DNA from: Gammaproteobacteria bacterium
Lineage (GTDB): Bacteria; Pseudomonadota; Gammaproteobacteria; Ga0077536
Assembly: GCA_024234975.1 (NCBI GenBank)
Contig: JACKNH010000007.1
Span: forward strand, 1 to 64,000
Direction of reading: 5' to 3'
Length of the DNA stretch: 64,000 bases
Below are positions 26,567 through 34,626 of the stretch, piece after piece (position 1 is the first letter of the stretch; every line of letters starts with the position of its first letter). Both the position numbers and the translations under genes were made by a program. A model generated the notes under the pieces. It made no database searches and had not been told where the DNA came from. It saw nothing but the letters and a program-made list of their open reading frames with translations.

Positions 26567-26647
26567 TCACGCGGGCATCCGCGCCAGTAGCGCCTCGGAA
26601 GTTGACCTGCCAAAAGGGCCCGAAGCCCCCGTGATGATGATTTTCAT
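26567..26647 (-). pseudogene. Truncated NmrA/SDR-type NAD(P)-binding protein (5' fragment)
   Basis: Starting 14 bases after the marR stop, the minus strand encodes MKIIITGASGPFGRSTSEAL and six more residues before TGA at 26567-26569. This is the first beta-alpha unit of an atypical short-chain dehydrogenase with the GASGxFG nucleotide-binding loop. A +1 shift continues the likeness briefly (DHLASHSRGTNLVANHR) before a further stop near 26515; nothing recognisable follows towards 26290. The fragment is far below the usual 280 residues. MarR-SDR pairs are common, so this is probably the remains of a gene once co-transcribed with marR. Confidence 0.65.
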
Positions 26648-26661
26648 GAGTTCATCCGAAA

Positions 26662-27177
26662 TCAAGATGTATGTTTGCCGGGCGTGCCCCGGATGCCGTC
26701 GACGTTGCGCATGATTCGACGCAACGCGTTGCCCAGCACGTTCCGTTCGTTGTCACTCAATCCCGCCAGCAGCGGCGTCTCGGCCTTGCGTCGCAGACTA
26801 TTGCCTTTCTGATAAACGACCTTGCCGGACCTGGTCAGTTGTAACTCGGTATTTCTGGCATGGAACTCAAGGTGTGTCCGCAGCAGCAGGCCCCGCTGTT
26901 CCAGGGCGGTGATCGCCCTGCTGACATTGGCCTTGTTGACGCCGGTAACCGCGATGATGCGATTGGGTCGAGTGCACTTCTCCGTGCCGACGATTTGAAT
27001 GACGCGCCATTCCATGTAGCTCAAGTCAAGCGTCTGCCTCAGCGTCTGCTCGGCAATCAGCGCAATACGGCTGCCCAATGTCGAGAGCAGAAAGGTCAGC
27101 GATTTCTCAAAATCGGTATCGGCGGTATCGGAGTCCATCGTCACCGGTTTTGTTGTCGGCACCCTGGTGTCTGCCAT
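26662..27177 (-). CDS. MarR-family transcriptional regulator
   Basis: A 171-residue winged-helix regulator when read from ATG 27177 (MADTRVPTTK). The wHTH is at about 60-125: YMEWRVIQIVGTEKCTRPNRI, then VNKANVSRAITALEQRGLLLRT, with a wing carrying LTRSGKVVY. Dimerisation helices flank it. The frame continues to 27255, but that extension would run through a 26-bp palindrome and promoter, so the shorter start is preferred. It lies divergent to the NTF2-like gene and probably represses both through the palindrome. The ligand is unknown; phenolic acids are common for this family. Confidence 0.88.
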   Translation of the reverse strand: MADTRVPTTKPVTMDSDTADTDFEKSLTFLLSTLGSRIALIAEQTLRQTLDLSYMEWRVIQIVGTEKCTRPNRIIAVTGVNKANVSRAITALEQRGLLLRTHLEFHARNTELQLTRSGKVVYQKGNSLRRKAETPLLAGLSDNERNVLGNALRRIMRNVDGIRGTPGKHTS

Positions 27178-27233
27178 CTGTGATTTCGATCCTGAAATGT
27201 CGTCAACAATGCGGTGACTCGTCCATGGTACCA

Positions 27234-27259
27234 GCATGTGTTGCGATCGCAACACATGC
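27234..27259. promoter_or_regulatory. 26-bp perfect palindrome, probable MarR operator
   Basis: Half-site GCATGTGTTGCGA (27234-27246) is followed by its exact reverse complement (27247-27259), with no spacer. It lies between the divergent marR and NTF2-like genes and covers the -35 element of the plus-strand promoter. By symmetry it also supplies a -35-like TTGCGA for a minus-strand promoter with TACCAT as -10 (27230-27225, 16-base spacer). A dimeric repressor bound here would block both directions. Confidence 0.8.
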
Positions 27260-27269
27260 CCAATACAAT
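27241..27269 (+). promoter_or_regulatory. Sigma-70 promoter of the NTF2-like gene
   Basis: The -35 element TTGCGA (27241-27246) and -10 element TACAAT (27264-27269) are 17 bases apart; TACAAT differs from consensus at one position. The -35 lies inside the palindromic operator. Transcription would start near 27276, about 125 bases before ATG 27401. Confidence 0.55.
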
Positions 27270-27400
27270 CCGCCTCGGCAACAGGCCGTGGCGAATTCCG
27301 CCACCAGCCGGCCGGTTATGCGGCGCGACCGGCCATCAGCAGCCGGCAGGCTGGCGCAATCCGAAGCGTGAACATTCCCGAACCGGGCGAAAGGTATAGC

Positions 27401-28105
27401 ATGGCGACTATTGATGAGCTGGAAGAAAAAATCAGGGTCCTTGAACACAAGCTGGAATCCGTGCTCGAGGAACGCCTGCAGCGTCAGGAGGATATACACG
27501 CCATCGAGCGCCTGCAGCACATGTACGGGTATTACATAGACATGCTGCTCTACGACGAAATGACGGAGCTGTTTACCGATTCCGGTTCAATGGAGGTCGG
27601 ACAACGCGGTCGCTATGTCGGCAAGGAGAACATACGCAGGTTCCTGACTGATGTGCTCGGCGGCAAGAGCCAGCCCGGGTTGCATCGAAACCAGGTCATC
27701 AACCATACCCAGCATCAGGGCATCATCACCATCCTGCCCGACGGCAAAACCGCGTTGGGCAGATGGCGTGCGTTGGTGCAGGCCGGTACCACGCCGAGCA
27801 ACAGTGCTGATGCGGCTCCCGCGCAACTGGCCGGCGCAATGATGTGGGCCGACGGCGTGTACGAGAACACCTATGTCAAGGAGAACGGAACCTGGAAGTT
27901 CCAGCGCTTCTGGTGGTCTCCCACCTTCTACGCGACTTTGAAATACGACCGCATGTGGTTTGACACCGCACCGGTCAGTGAGGATTTTCCACCCCAGGCG
28001 AACTCACATACCGTTGATGCGGCACTTGGCCGCACCTTCGTTCCCTACCACTACGTCCACCCAGTGACCGGGAAAGTCGTGCAGCCCATCTTTCTGGATG
28101 AGTGA
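27401..28105 (+). CDS. SnoaL/NTF2-like domain protein
   Basis: A 234-residue protein from ATG 27401, which has AAAGG just upstream. Residues 3-30 form a charged coiled coil (DELEEKIRVLEHKLESVLEE). An NTF2-like alpha+beta barrel follows (ERLQHMYGYYIDMLLYDEM, then LFTDSGSMEVG). Proteins of this fold include steroid isomerase, scytalone dehydratase and polyketide cyclases, as well as many unassigned small-molecule enzymes. No catalytic residues can be assigned with confidence. It is divergent from marR and under a likely MarR-controlled promoter, so it may act on the same inducing compound. Confidence 0.8.
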   Translation: MATIDELEEKIRVLEHKLESVLEERLQRQEDIHAIERLQHMYGYYIDMLLYDEMTELFTDSGSMEVGQRGRYVGKENIRRFLTDVLGGKSQPGLHRNQVINHTQHQGIITILPDGKTALGRWRALVQAGTTPSNSADAAPAQLAGAMMWADGVYENTYVKENGTWKFQRFWWSPTFYATLKYDRMWFDTAPVSEDFPPQANSHTVDAALGRTFVPYHYVHPVTGKVVQPIFLDE

Positions 28106-28127
28106 ATCAACCAATGGGGACCGGACT

Positions 28128-29765
28128 TCAAGGCAGCACAATTTTGTCGTCGGTCAACAGCGGTGTCGTGACCGGCGTGCGTATCGCGTGGGTGGCCTGC
28201 TCGAACGAATAACCCAGGGCCAGCAGCTTCGGCTCGCTGAATGCCGGGCCGAAGAAGGAGATGCCAACGGGCAGGTCGTCACCGGTGAAACCGGCGGGCA
28301 CGATGAGATCCGGAAATCCGCTCAGATTGGCGAAGTTCGTTGCTGACGGTACGCCAGCAGATGTATCGCCAACGGTCTGGGCGATCAGGGCCGGCCTGCG
28401 TGGTGATGTCGGGTAGACGATGGCGTCGAGCTTCTGGCTGGTGATGATGCCCATCAGCGCGGCGCGCACCAGCGGCAGGGCATAGTCGCGCACGGACAGG
28501 TACTGATAATCATCCAGTCCGGGCGTCGCAGTTTCCCGTTTCATCAGGTTCCAGCGGCGGGGGTTGGGACCCGCGCCATCAGGGCGCGTCGAACGGAAAT
28601 CGTTGGCACGTGCGATCAGTTCATCGATGTTTTTTGGATAACCGGCCGCGGTTGTTGCGAGGTAGTCGCCGATCTGGCTGGCGAATTCCGGATACCTGAT
28701 TGCCGCGTAGAACTCGCCGCGCGCATCGAGCAGCCACCTGGGGTAGCGCACATCAACAATGGTGGCGCCCGCCTTGCGCATCGCATCCAGCGCCGATTCA
28801 ATGACCCAGTCGACATCTTCATCCGCGCCGAGAAAGTCCCGCGCAATGCCGATGCGCGCGCCATTGAGCGCGTTGGCGTCGAGCACGCGGGTGTAGTCCT
28901 GCACCGTTTTGCCGGCACTCTTCGCAGTCGCCGGATCGGCTGGGTCGATTCCAACCGTCACACCAAGCGAAACAGCCACGTCGTACACCGAGCGGGCCAT
29001 CGGACCGCCGGTGTCAAAGGTCAGCGCCAAGGGAATGATGCCGTCGCGGCTCAACAGACCATGCGTTGGTTTGAGACCGACGATTCCGTTGGCGGTCGAC
29101 GGGCCGCGAATGGAACCACCGGTGTCAGTGCCGTAGCCGAGCGGTGCGTATAAGGCCGCAATCGCCGCGCCGGTACCGCCGGAGGATCCCGCAGGCGTCC
29201 GGGTGAGATCGTGCGGATTATGGGTCTGGCCGCCCAGCGAACTGTGCGCGCCACCCGACGCGAATTCCGACAGGTTCACCTTGGCCAGAATAATCGCACC
29301 GGCTTCCCGCAGCTTGCGCACCAGGTAGGCATCGTCCGGTGGCATCGAACCTTCCAGCAGCAGGGATCCGCCAGTAGTCGGCATATCGCGGGTGTCGTAG
29401 TTATCCTTCAGGACCACGGGGATGCCATGCAATGGCGATCTCGGACCACTGACCGAGCGCTCGGTGTCGAGCAGCTTCGCCTGTGCCATGGCATCCGTGT
29501 TCAAGGTGATCACGGCGTTGATGGCTGGCCCCTGCTTGTCGTAGGCCTCGATACGCCGCAGGTACATCTGCACGAGTCGTTCGGAGGTCAACGTGCCGGC
29601 GGCGAAGGCTGCGTTGAGATCCGCGATGGTGGCGTCGGCAAGAGACTTTTCAGCTGCGTGGACGGGTGGCAGTGCGAGCGTTGCCAGCATGGCAAACGTT
29701 ATGAGCTGTTTGACGACCGGTGAATGGTCTATCCGGGTGGCTGTACTTGATAGCTTGGGTCGCAT
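28128..29765 (-). CDS. Exported amidase (amidase signature family)
   Basis: A 545-residue amidase-signature hydrolase. The Ser-cisSer-Lys triad is intact: Lys120 (VVLKDN), cis-Ser194/195 (AGSSGGTG) and nucleophile Ser218 (GTDTGGSIRG). A hydrophobic stretch (about 17-37, ending PPVHA) looks like a signal peptide, so the enzyme is probably periplasmic. ATG 29765 has AAGG five bases upstream and is preferred to a GTG two codons earlier. It converges on the NTF2-like gene with 22 bases between stops. It is a paralogue of the divergent amidase at 29924; both share DKQGPAINAVITLN and LHGIPV. Substrate unknown. Confidence 0.9.
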   Translation of the reverse strand: MRPKLSSTATRIDHSPVVKQLITFAMLATLALPPVHAAEKSLADATIADLNAAFAAGTLTSERLVQMYLRRIEAYDKQGPAINAVITLNTDAMAQAKLLDTERSVSGPRSPLHGIPVVLKDNYDTRDMPTTGGSLLLEGSMPPDDAYLVRKLREAGAIILAKVNLSEFASGGAHSSLGGQTHNPHDLTRTPAGSSGGTGAAIAALYAPLGYGTDTGGSIRGPSTANGIVGLKPTHGLLSRDGIIPLALTFDTGGPMARSVYDVAVSLGVTVGIDPADPATAKSAGKTVQDYTRVLDANALNGARIGIARDFLGADEDVDWVIESALDAMRKAGATIVDVRYPRWLLDARGEFYAAIRYPEFASQIGDYLATTAAGYPKNIDELIARANDFRSTRPDGAGPNPRRWNLMKRETATPGLDDYQYLSVRDYALPLVRAALMGIITSQKLDAIVYPTSPRRPALIAQTVGDTSAGVPSATNFANLSGFPDLIVPAGFTGDDLPVGISFFGPAFSEPKLLALGYSFEQATHAIRTPVTTPLLTDDKIVLP

Positions 29766-29813
29766 GGGCACCTTGCGCTTGCTGTGTGGCAGATACCCCC
29801 ATGACGCGAGTAA

Positions 29814-29835
29814 ACCGACAGCACCCTATGTCGGT
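29814..29835. promoter_or_regulatory. 22-bp inverted repeat between divergent amidase genes
   Basis: ACCGACA and TGTCGGT form perfect 7-bp arms around 8 bases, near the middle of the 158-base divergent gap. The position fits an operator serving both amidase genes. No convincing -35/-10 pair was assigned on either strand. Confidence 0.4.
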
Positions 29836-29923
29836 ATCGGGCAGCGCTGGCAGTCACACCGGGGGTGGATGACGCCTGCCGCGTCTGACCCGGTATGAGC
29901 GTCCACCACAGCGGGATTCGACC

Positions 29924-31651
29924 ATGCATGTAACTTCATCTCTCTCCGCCCGACCCATACCGGCTCACGCTGACGTACCCCGGACATATGAAGGGAGACG
30001 ATCCAGAGCAGCCGTCGGCCGCATCGGAGCAGCGGTCGTATTGTGCCTTGGGATGCTGGTCACGCAGGACAGTCGCGCGGACGCGCCGCTGGATTTGACC
30101 AGTGCAACCATCGCCGACTTGAATGCGGCCTTTGCCCACAATGCCCTGAGCGCGGAACAGCTGACGCGGGCCTACCTTGCGCGCATCGAGGCCTATGATA
30201 AACAGGGGCCGGCCATCAACGCCGTGATTACCTTGAACCCGAACGCAGTGGAACAGGCGCGCGTACTGGACCAGGAGCGTGCCAACGGTAAGATTCGCGG
30301 GCCGCTGCACGGTATTCCGGTACTGCTGAAAGACAATGTCGACACCTTCGATCTGCCGACCACCGGTGGCTCGCAGTTGCTCGAAGGTTCACTCCCGCCC
30401 GACGATGCATTCATCGCGGCCCGCTTGCGGGATGCCGGCGCCATCATCCTCGCCAAGGTGAACCTGTCCGAATGGGCAGGGTCTGGCGGATCAGCCAGCG
30501 GCGCGCCCGCTGCGGTGACCAGGCAAGCCTTCATCCCCGGCGGCTTCAGCTCCGCCGGTGGCCAGACGCGCAATCCTCATGCTCTGGACCGCAGTCCGTC
30601 GGGTTCCTCCGGTGGTACCGGCGCCGGCATTGCCGCGGCGTTCGCCCAGTTCGGCATCGGGTCTGATACAGGCGGTTCCATTCGCGGACCGTCATCGCAC
30701 AACGGTATTGTCGGACTCAAACCCACCCGAGGCCTGCTGAGCCGTGATGGCATCATTCCGCTTGGCCTGTCCTATGACACCGGCGGCCCCATGGCACGCT
30801 CGGTCTATGACGTCGCCGCCGCGCTGGGCCCGATGACCGGCGTCGATCCCGCCGATGCGGCCACTGCGCCAAGCGCCGGCCATTTCCATTCCGACTACAC
30901 ACCATTCCTCCGCGCAGGCGCCTTGAAAGGCAAGCGCATCGGCATCAACCGGGACTATCTGGGTCAGGATCCGGAAGTCGACCGCGTTTTCGAACAAAGC
31001 GTTGCGGTGCTGAAATCGTTGGGTGCGGAAATCGTCGATCCCGTGGTGATTCCAGCCGCACTGCGCGAAGCACGCGGGGTGATCTACAACACGGTAGTAC
31101 GCGCAGAATTCAAGGCCGACCTGACCACCTACCTGAAGACTACAGGTGCGAAATATCCCAAGTCATTTGCCGACGTTGTTCGCCTGTCCAATGATCCGGT
31201 CACCGGCTACCGCAGCCCGGGCAAGGCCGCAGGGCTTGCCTGGGTCAACCTGCCCGATAACACCCTCGCCCTGGATGACCCGATTTACCTGGCGATGAAG
31301 AACACCCTGTTGCCGCTGGTGCGCTCCACCATCGATGGCTTGTTCGCACGTCATAAACTGGATGCAATGGTCTATCCGACCATGCCGCGGCCAGCGGTGC
31401 CAATCGACCCGCAGGATCGCGTGGGCTTTCCGGATTCACCGGCTGCGATTGCCAACTTCACCGGCTACCCGGATCTCATCGTACCGGCCGGGTTTACCGC
31501 GGAAGGGCTACCCGTCACGCTGTCGTTCTTCGGGCCGGCCTGGAGCGAACCGACGCTGCTCGGCTTTGGCTACGATTTTGAACAAGCGGTCAAAGCCAGA
31601 CGCCTGCCGGTACATACACCGCCGTTGGCGAGCGATTCGCTGCGACGGTGA
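29924..31651 (+). CDS. Exported amidase (amidase signature family), second copy
   Basis: A 575-residue amidase-signature hydrolase. Lys136 (VLLKDN), cis-Ser228/229 (SGSSGGTG) and nucleophile Ser252 (GSDTGGSIRG) are present. A long basic n-region followed by a hydrophobic core (about 33-52, ending DSRADA) suggests export. It shares most motifs with the amidase at 28128 but carries about 20 extra residues before the glycine-serine loop (GSGGSASGAPAAVTR). The pair is divergent, as after an inverted duplication. Substrates for the family include amides, aryl acylamides and some peptides or esters; nothing here identifies one. Confidence 0.9.
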   Translation: MHVTSSLSARPIPAHADVPRTYEGRRSRAAVGRIGAAVVLCLGMLVTQDSRADAPLDLTSATIADLNAAFAHNALSAEQLTRAYLARIEAYDKQGPAINAVITLNPNAVEQARVLDQERANGKIRGPLHGIPVLLKDNVDTFDLPTTGGSQLLEGSLPPDDAFIAARLRDAGAIILAKVNLSEWAGSGGSASGAPAAVTRQAFIPGGFSSAGGQTRNPHALDRSPSGSSGGTGAGIAAAFAQFGIGSDTGGSIRGPSSHNGIVGLKPTRGLLSRDGIIPLGLSYDTGGPMARSVYDVAAALGPMTGVDPADAATAPSAGHFHSDYTPFLRAGALKGKRIGINRDYLGQDPEVDRVFEQSVAVLKSLGAEIVDPVVIPAALREARGVIYNTVVRAEFKADLTTYLKTTGAKYPKSFADVVRLSNDPVTGYRSPGKAAGLAWVNLPDNTLALDDPIYLAMKNTLLPLVRSTIDGLFARHKLDAMVYPTMPRPAVPIDPQDRVGFPDSPAAIANFTGYPDLIVPAGFTAEGLPVTLSFFGPAWSEPTLLGFGYDFEQAVKARRLPVHTPPLASDSLRR

Positions 31652-31665
31652 GTACGGCGGAAGAT

Positions 31666-33228
31666 TTATTGCGCCGGCATGCGCGAGCGCAACAGCGCCT
31701 GCGCCTGGGGGTTGGCGGCGATCCGGTAAGCCGGATCGGGTTGGCCGAGGGCGATGTCCATCGGCGTCCAGCCCGTCCGGTTGACGATGGTGGGATCAGC
31801 ACCCGCATCGAGCAGGAACTTCATGATGGCCAGCGACCCGCGGTAGGTCGCGGCGTGCAGCGCGGTATCACCCGCCTGGTTGGTGCCGTTCACGTCCGCG
31901 CCGAGGGCCATGAATATCTTCAGTGCCTCGATGGCGTCGGCATCCCGGCCGCGGCTGACACTCTGCCGCCAGCCGACACCGGCAGCAGCGAGAAACGGCG
32001 TCGTGCCACCGTGGCCGTAGTCGCCCATGCCGCCACCACCGCCCATGCCTTCGCCTTCACGCAAAGGTGTGGCCAGCGTCGGGTCAGCGCCGGCATCGAG
32101 CAACAGTCTGATAATGGGCAGATCACCGGACATCGCAGCACGGAGCAATGTCGATGCCCCCTTGCCGACTATCGGGCTGTGATCACCGCCGACGTTGATC
32201 CAGGTCGGCGGCTTCTTCGTCAGTAGTGCATCCGGGTCTGCGCCTTTGGCCAACGCAAGGCGAACGACATCCGCGGCCGTCAGCGTATCGTCGAATCGCG
32301 GCTGCGCGCGGGCAATGGCGTCGCGGGTGATGATATCGGTCACCGTAAAGATCACCGTGCGGCCCCATTCGTCGGCGACATTCGGATCAGCGCCGGCTTC
32401 CAGCAGCGCACCGGCAACATCGAAATGACCGTTCACCGCGGCAACGATCAGCGCCGTAGTGCCGTATTCATCGGTGATATTCAAGTCCGCGCCAGCATCG
32501 ATCAGCGTCCGCACCGCCGCGAGCTGGCCCTGGCGTGAGGCGAAATGCAGTGCCGTAAACCGGCCTTTCGGTATATGCGAAAACGATACACCCATGCTGC
32601 GCCCGCCATCGATATTCGGGTTGGCGATCAGCCAGGACTGCTCGTTGATATTCGCGCCCCCGGCGATGAGGGCCTGCATGGCTTCGACATGACCAGCGGC
32701 AGAAGCCCACATCAGTGCTGTCTGTCCCAACCAGCCCTCGTGCGCATTCGGGTCGACGCCGTACCCATCAGCACCGGCCGCCAGTAACATTTTGATGATC
32801 TCGGCGTTGCCGGCCCGCGCCGCAGTCATCAATGCGGTCTGCCCTTCCGGTAACGCGGCATTCGGGTCGGCGCCAGCCTCCAGCAATGCCCGCACCGCAT
32901 CGGTGTCGCCGTTGTACGACGCCACATACATCGCGTCGATGCCGTAGCGATTGACGCGGCGGATATCCGCGCCGGCGTCGAGCAGCGCGAGCATGGCGCC
33001 GTGATGCCGCTTGCGTATTGCATTCATCAGCGCCGTGGTGCCATCGCTGCCCGCGACATCCGCGTCCACACCCGCTGCCAGCAGCTGCCTGACCTGCTCG
33101 GCATCACCGGCGGCAGCCGCGTTCAGCAGTGAAGTCTCCTTGTCCGTCGTGGCCATGGCCACGCTGCCAAAGGCCAGGGCTCCGGCCAGCATAAGTGATG
33201 TGGTCAACTGCGCACGTATGAAGGCCAT
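31666..33228 (-). CDS. Exported ankyrin-repeat protein
   Basis: A 520-residue protein with a signal peptide (cleavage near SVAMA, about 28) followed by about ten ankyrin repeats, many with the pattern G.TALM.A...G....V..LL.AGAD.N. The loop around 400-425 contains a glycine-rich insert (EGMGGGGGMGDYGHGG). Ankyrin repeats bind partner proteins; no enzyme domain is present. It is the third gene behind DUF1592 and DUF1552 genes (17 bases after the latter). This association is common in Gammaproteobacteria and Acidobacteria with uncharacterised exported oxidative systems, so it may hold those proteins in a periplasmic complex. Confidence 0.88.
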   Translation of the reverse strand: MAFIRAQLTTSLMLAGALAFGSVAMATTDKETSLLNAAAAGDAEQVRQLLAAGVDADVAGSDGTTALMNAIRKRHHGAMLALLDAGADIRRVNRYGIDAMYVASYNGDTDAVRALLEAGADPNAALPEGQTALMTAARAGNAEIIKMLLAAGADGYGVDPNAHEGWLGQTALMWASAAGHVEAMQALIAGGANINEQSWLIANPNIDGGRSMGVSFSHIPKGRFTALHFASRQGQLAAVRTLIDAGADLNITDEYGTTALIVAAVNGHFDVAGALLEAGADPNVADEWGRTVIFTVTDIITRDAIARAQPRFDDTLTAADVVRLALAKGADPDALLTKKPPTWINVGGDHSPIVGKGASTLLRAAMSGDLPIIRLLLDAGADPTLATPLREGEGMGGGGGMGDYGHGGTTPFLAAAGVGWRQSVSRGRDADAIEALKIFMALGADVNGTNQAGDTALHAATYRGSLAIMKFLLDAGADPTIVNRTGWTPMDIALGQPDPAYRIAANPQAQALLRSRMPAQ

Positions 33229-33245
33229 TGAAGCGGCGTCCGTGA

Positions 33246-34586
33246 TTACGATAGGTCGATAGTCGTACTTTGCGCACGACCGAAACTGTCCATCTCGATA
33301 CCGAACTGCCGGGCAATCGCGATATGCAGGTCGCCGATGGTGCGGGTCTTGTCCGGCACTTCGATATGCCTGTCGCCACGCACGAAACCGGAGACCAGCG
33401 CCACCGGCAGGCGAATCTTCGAATGACGATCACCATTGCTCATGCCGGCGCCATACATCAACAGTGTGTTATCGAACAGCGTGCCGTCACCATCCGGGGT
33501 GGCGGCCAGCTTGTCCACGAAGTTGGCAAACAGCTGCATGTGGTATTCATCGATCTTGCCTTTCTTCTCGCGCTCGTCCGGTTTGTCGCCGTGATGCGAG
33601 ACACCGTGATGCGGTTCGCGCACCCCGATCTCCGGATAGGCAATCGAAGATAACTCACGGGCCATCATGAAGCCGAATACGCGCGAGATATCCGCCTGAT
33701 AACTGATGTGCAACAGGTCGAACATCATTTCGACATGCTCACGGAAAGTCGGCGGCACGCCGATGGGGGAGTCCGGCGCGATGTTGGCGAGTTCATGATT
33801 GCGCGCTTCGGCCCGCTGTATGCGCTGCTCGACCTCGCGGATGTTCTCCAGGTACGACTCCATGCGGATGCGATCCGAAGCATCGACATCCGATGCCAGC
33901 CGGCGCGTTTCTTCCAGCACGGAATCCAGAATAGAGCGATTGGTCTGCATGCGGACCAGCCGTTGTTCCGGCGTACCCGTGCCGCCGAACAGCCGTTCGA
34001 ACACCACGCGGGGGTTGACCTGCATCGGCGCCGGTTGCGTTGGCGTCGCCCAGGAAATCGTATTGAAGTAAGCGCAGGAGAAGCCGTCCTCGCAGGTACC
34101 GGCGAGGTGGCTGGCGTCTTCGATGGCCAACTGCATCGAGGGAAAGACGGTGTCACCCTGGATGTTGCGGGCGATCACCTGGTCTATGGAAACGCCGGCA
34201 CGGACATCGGCACCGGTGGTCCGCCGCGGTTCGGCATCGGTCAACCAGGCCGAACATGCCCCGGTGTGTTGGCCGGCCTTCTCCACCCCCATCAGGTTGG
34301 AAACCACGGTCACGTTCTGCCGCCGGTGTTCCAGCGGTTTCAATGTGCGGGTGAATTCAAAGCCGCTCCCTACCGTAGTTGGCGTCCACCAGTTGCACCC
34401 TTCGGACATCACCAGTCCATTCGGCACATATACGAATCCAGCCCGTAACGGGCGGGTGGTTGCTGCCCTGGCCGCACTTCCGCCCAGTGCCGGCACCATG
34501 GCGCTGAGAAAGGGCACCGCGATACTGGCGCCGGCGCCTTTCAGGAAGCTGCGCCGATGCAGCACTTTTTTCGTATTGATCATCAT
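33246..34586 (-). CDS. DUF1552 protein with Tat signal
   Basis: A 446-residue protein from the ATG pair at 34586/34583. The N-terminus has a twin-arginine signal (HRRSFLKGAGASIAVPFLSAM), so it is exported folded across the inner membrane. The rest matches DUF1552, including GFVYVPNGLVMSEGCNWW and EPHHGVSHHGD. DUF1552 proteins resemble DUF1501/sulfatase-like folds but their activity is not established. It follows the DUF1592 gene by 40 bases and precedes the ankyrin gene, the usual trio. The many histidines in the middle could bind metal; that is inference. Confidence 0.88.
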   Translation of the reverse strand: MMINTKKVLHRRSFLKGAGASIAVPFLSAMVPALGGSAARAATTRPLRAGFVYVPNGLVMSEGCNWWTPTTVGSGFEFTRTLKPLEHRRQNVTVVSNLMGVEKAGQHTGACSAWLTDAEPRRTTGADVRAGVSIDQVIARNIQGDTVFPSMQLAIEDASHLAGTCEDGFSCAYFNTISWATPTQPAPMQVNPRVVFERLFGGTGTPEQRLVRMQTNRSILDSVLEETRRLASDVDASDRIRMESYLENIREVEQRIQRAEARNHELANIAPDSPIGVPPTFREHVEMMFDLLHISYQADISRVFGFMMARELSSIAYPEIGVREPHHGVSHHGDKPDEREKKGKIDEYHMQLFANFVDKLAATPDGDGTLFDNTLLMYGAGMSNGDRHSKIRLPVALVSGFVRGDRHIEVPDKTRTIGDLHIAIARQFGIEMDSFGRAQSTTIDLS

Positions 34587-34626
34587 GGCCGCGATATCCC
34601 TTGGTTGAGGTTGCCGCTTGGTCGGT

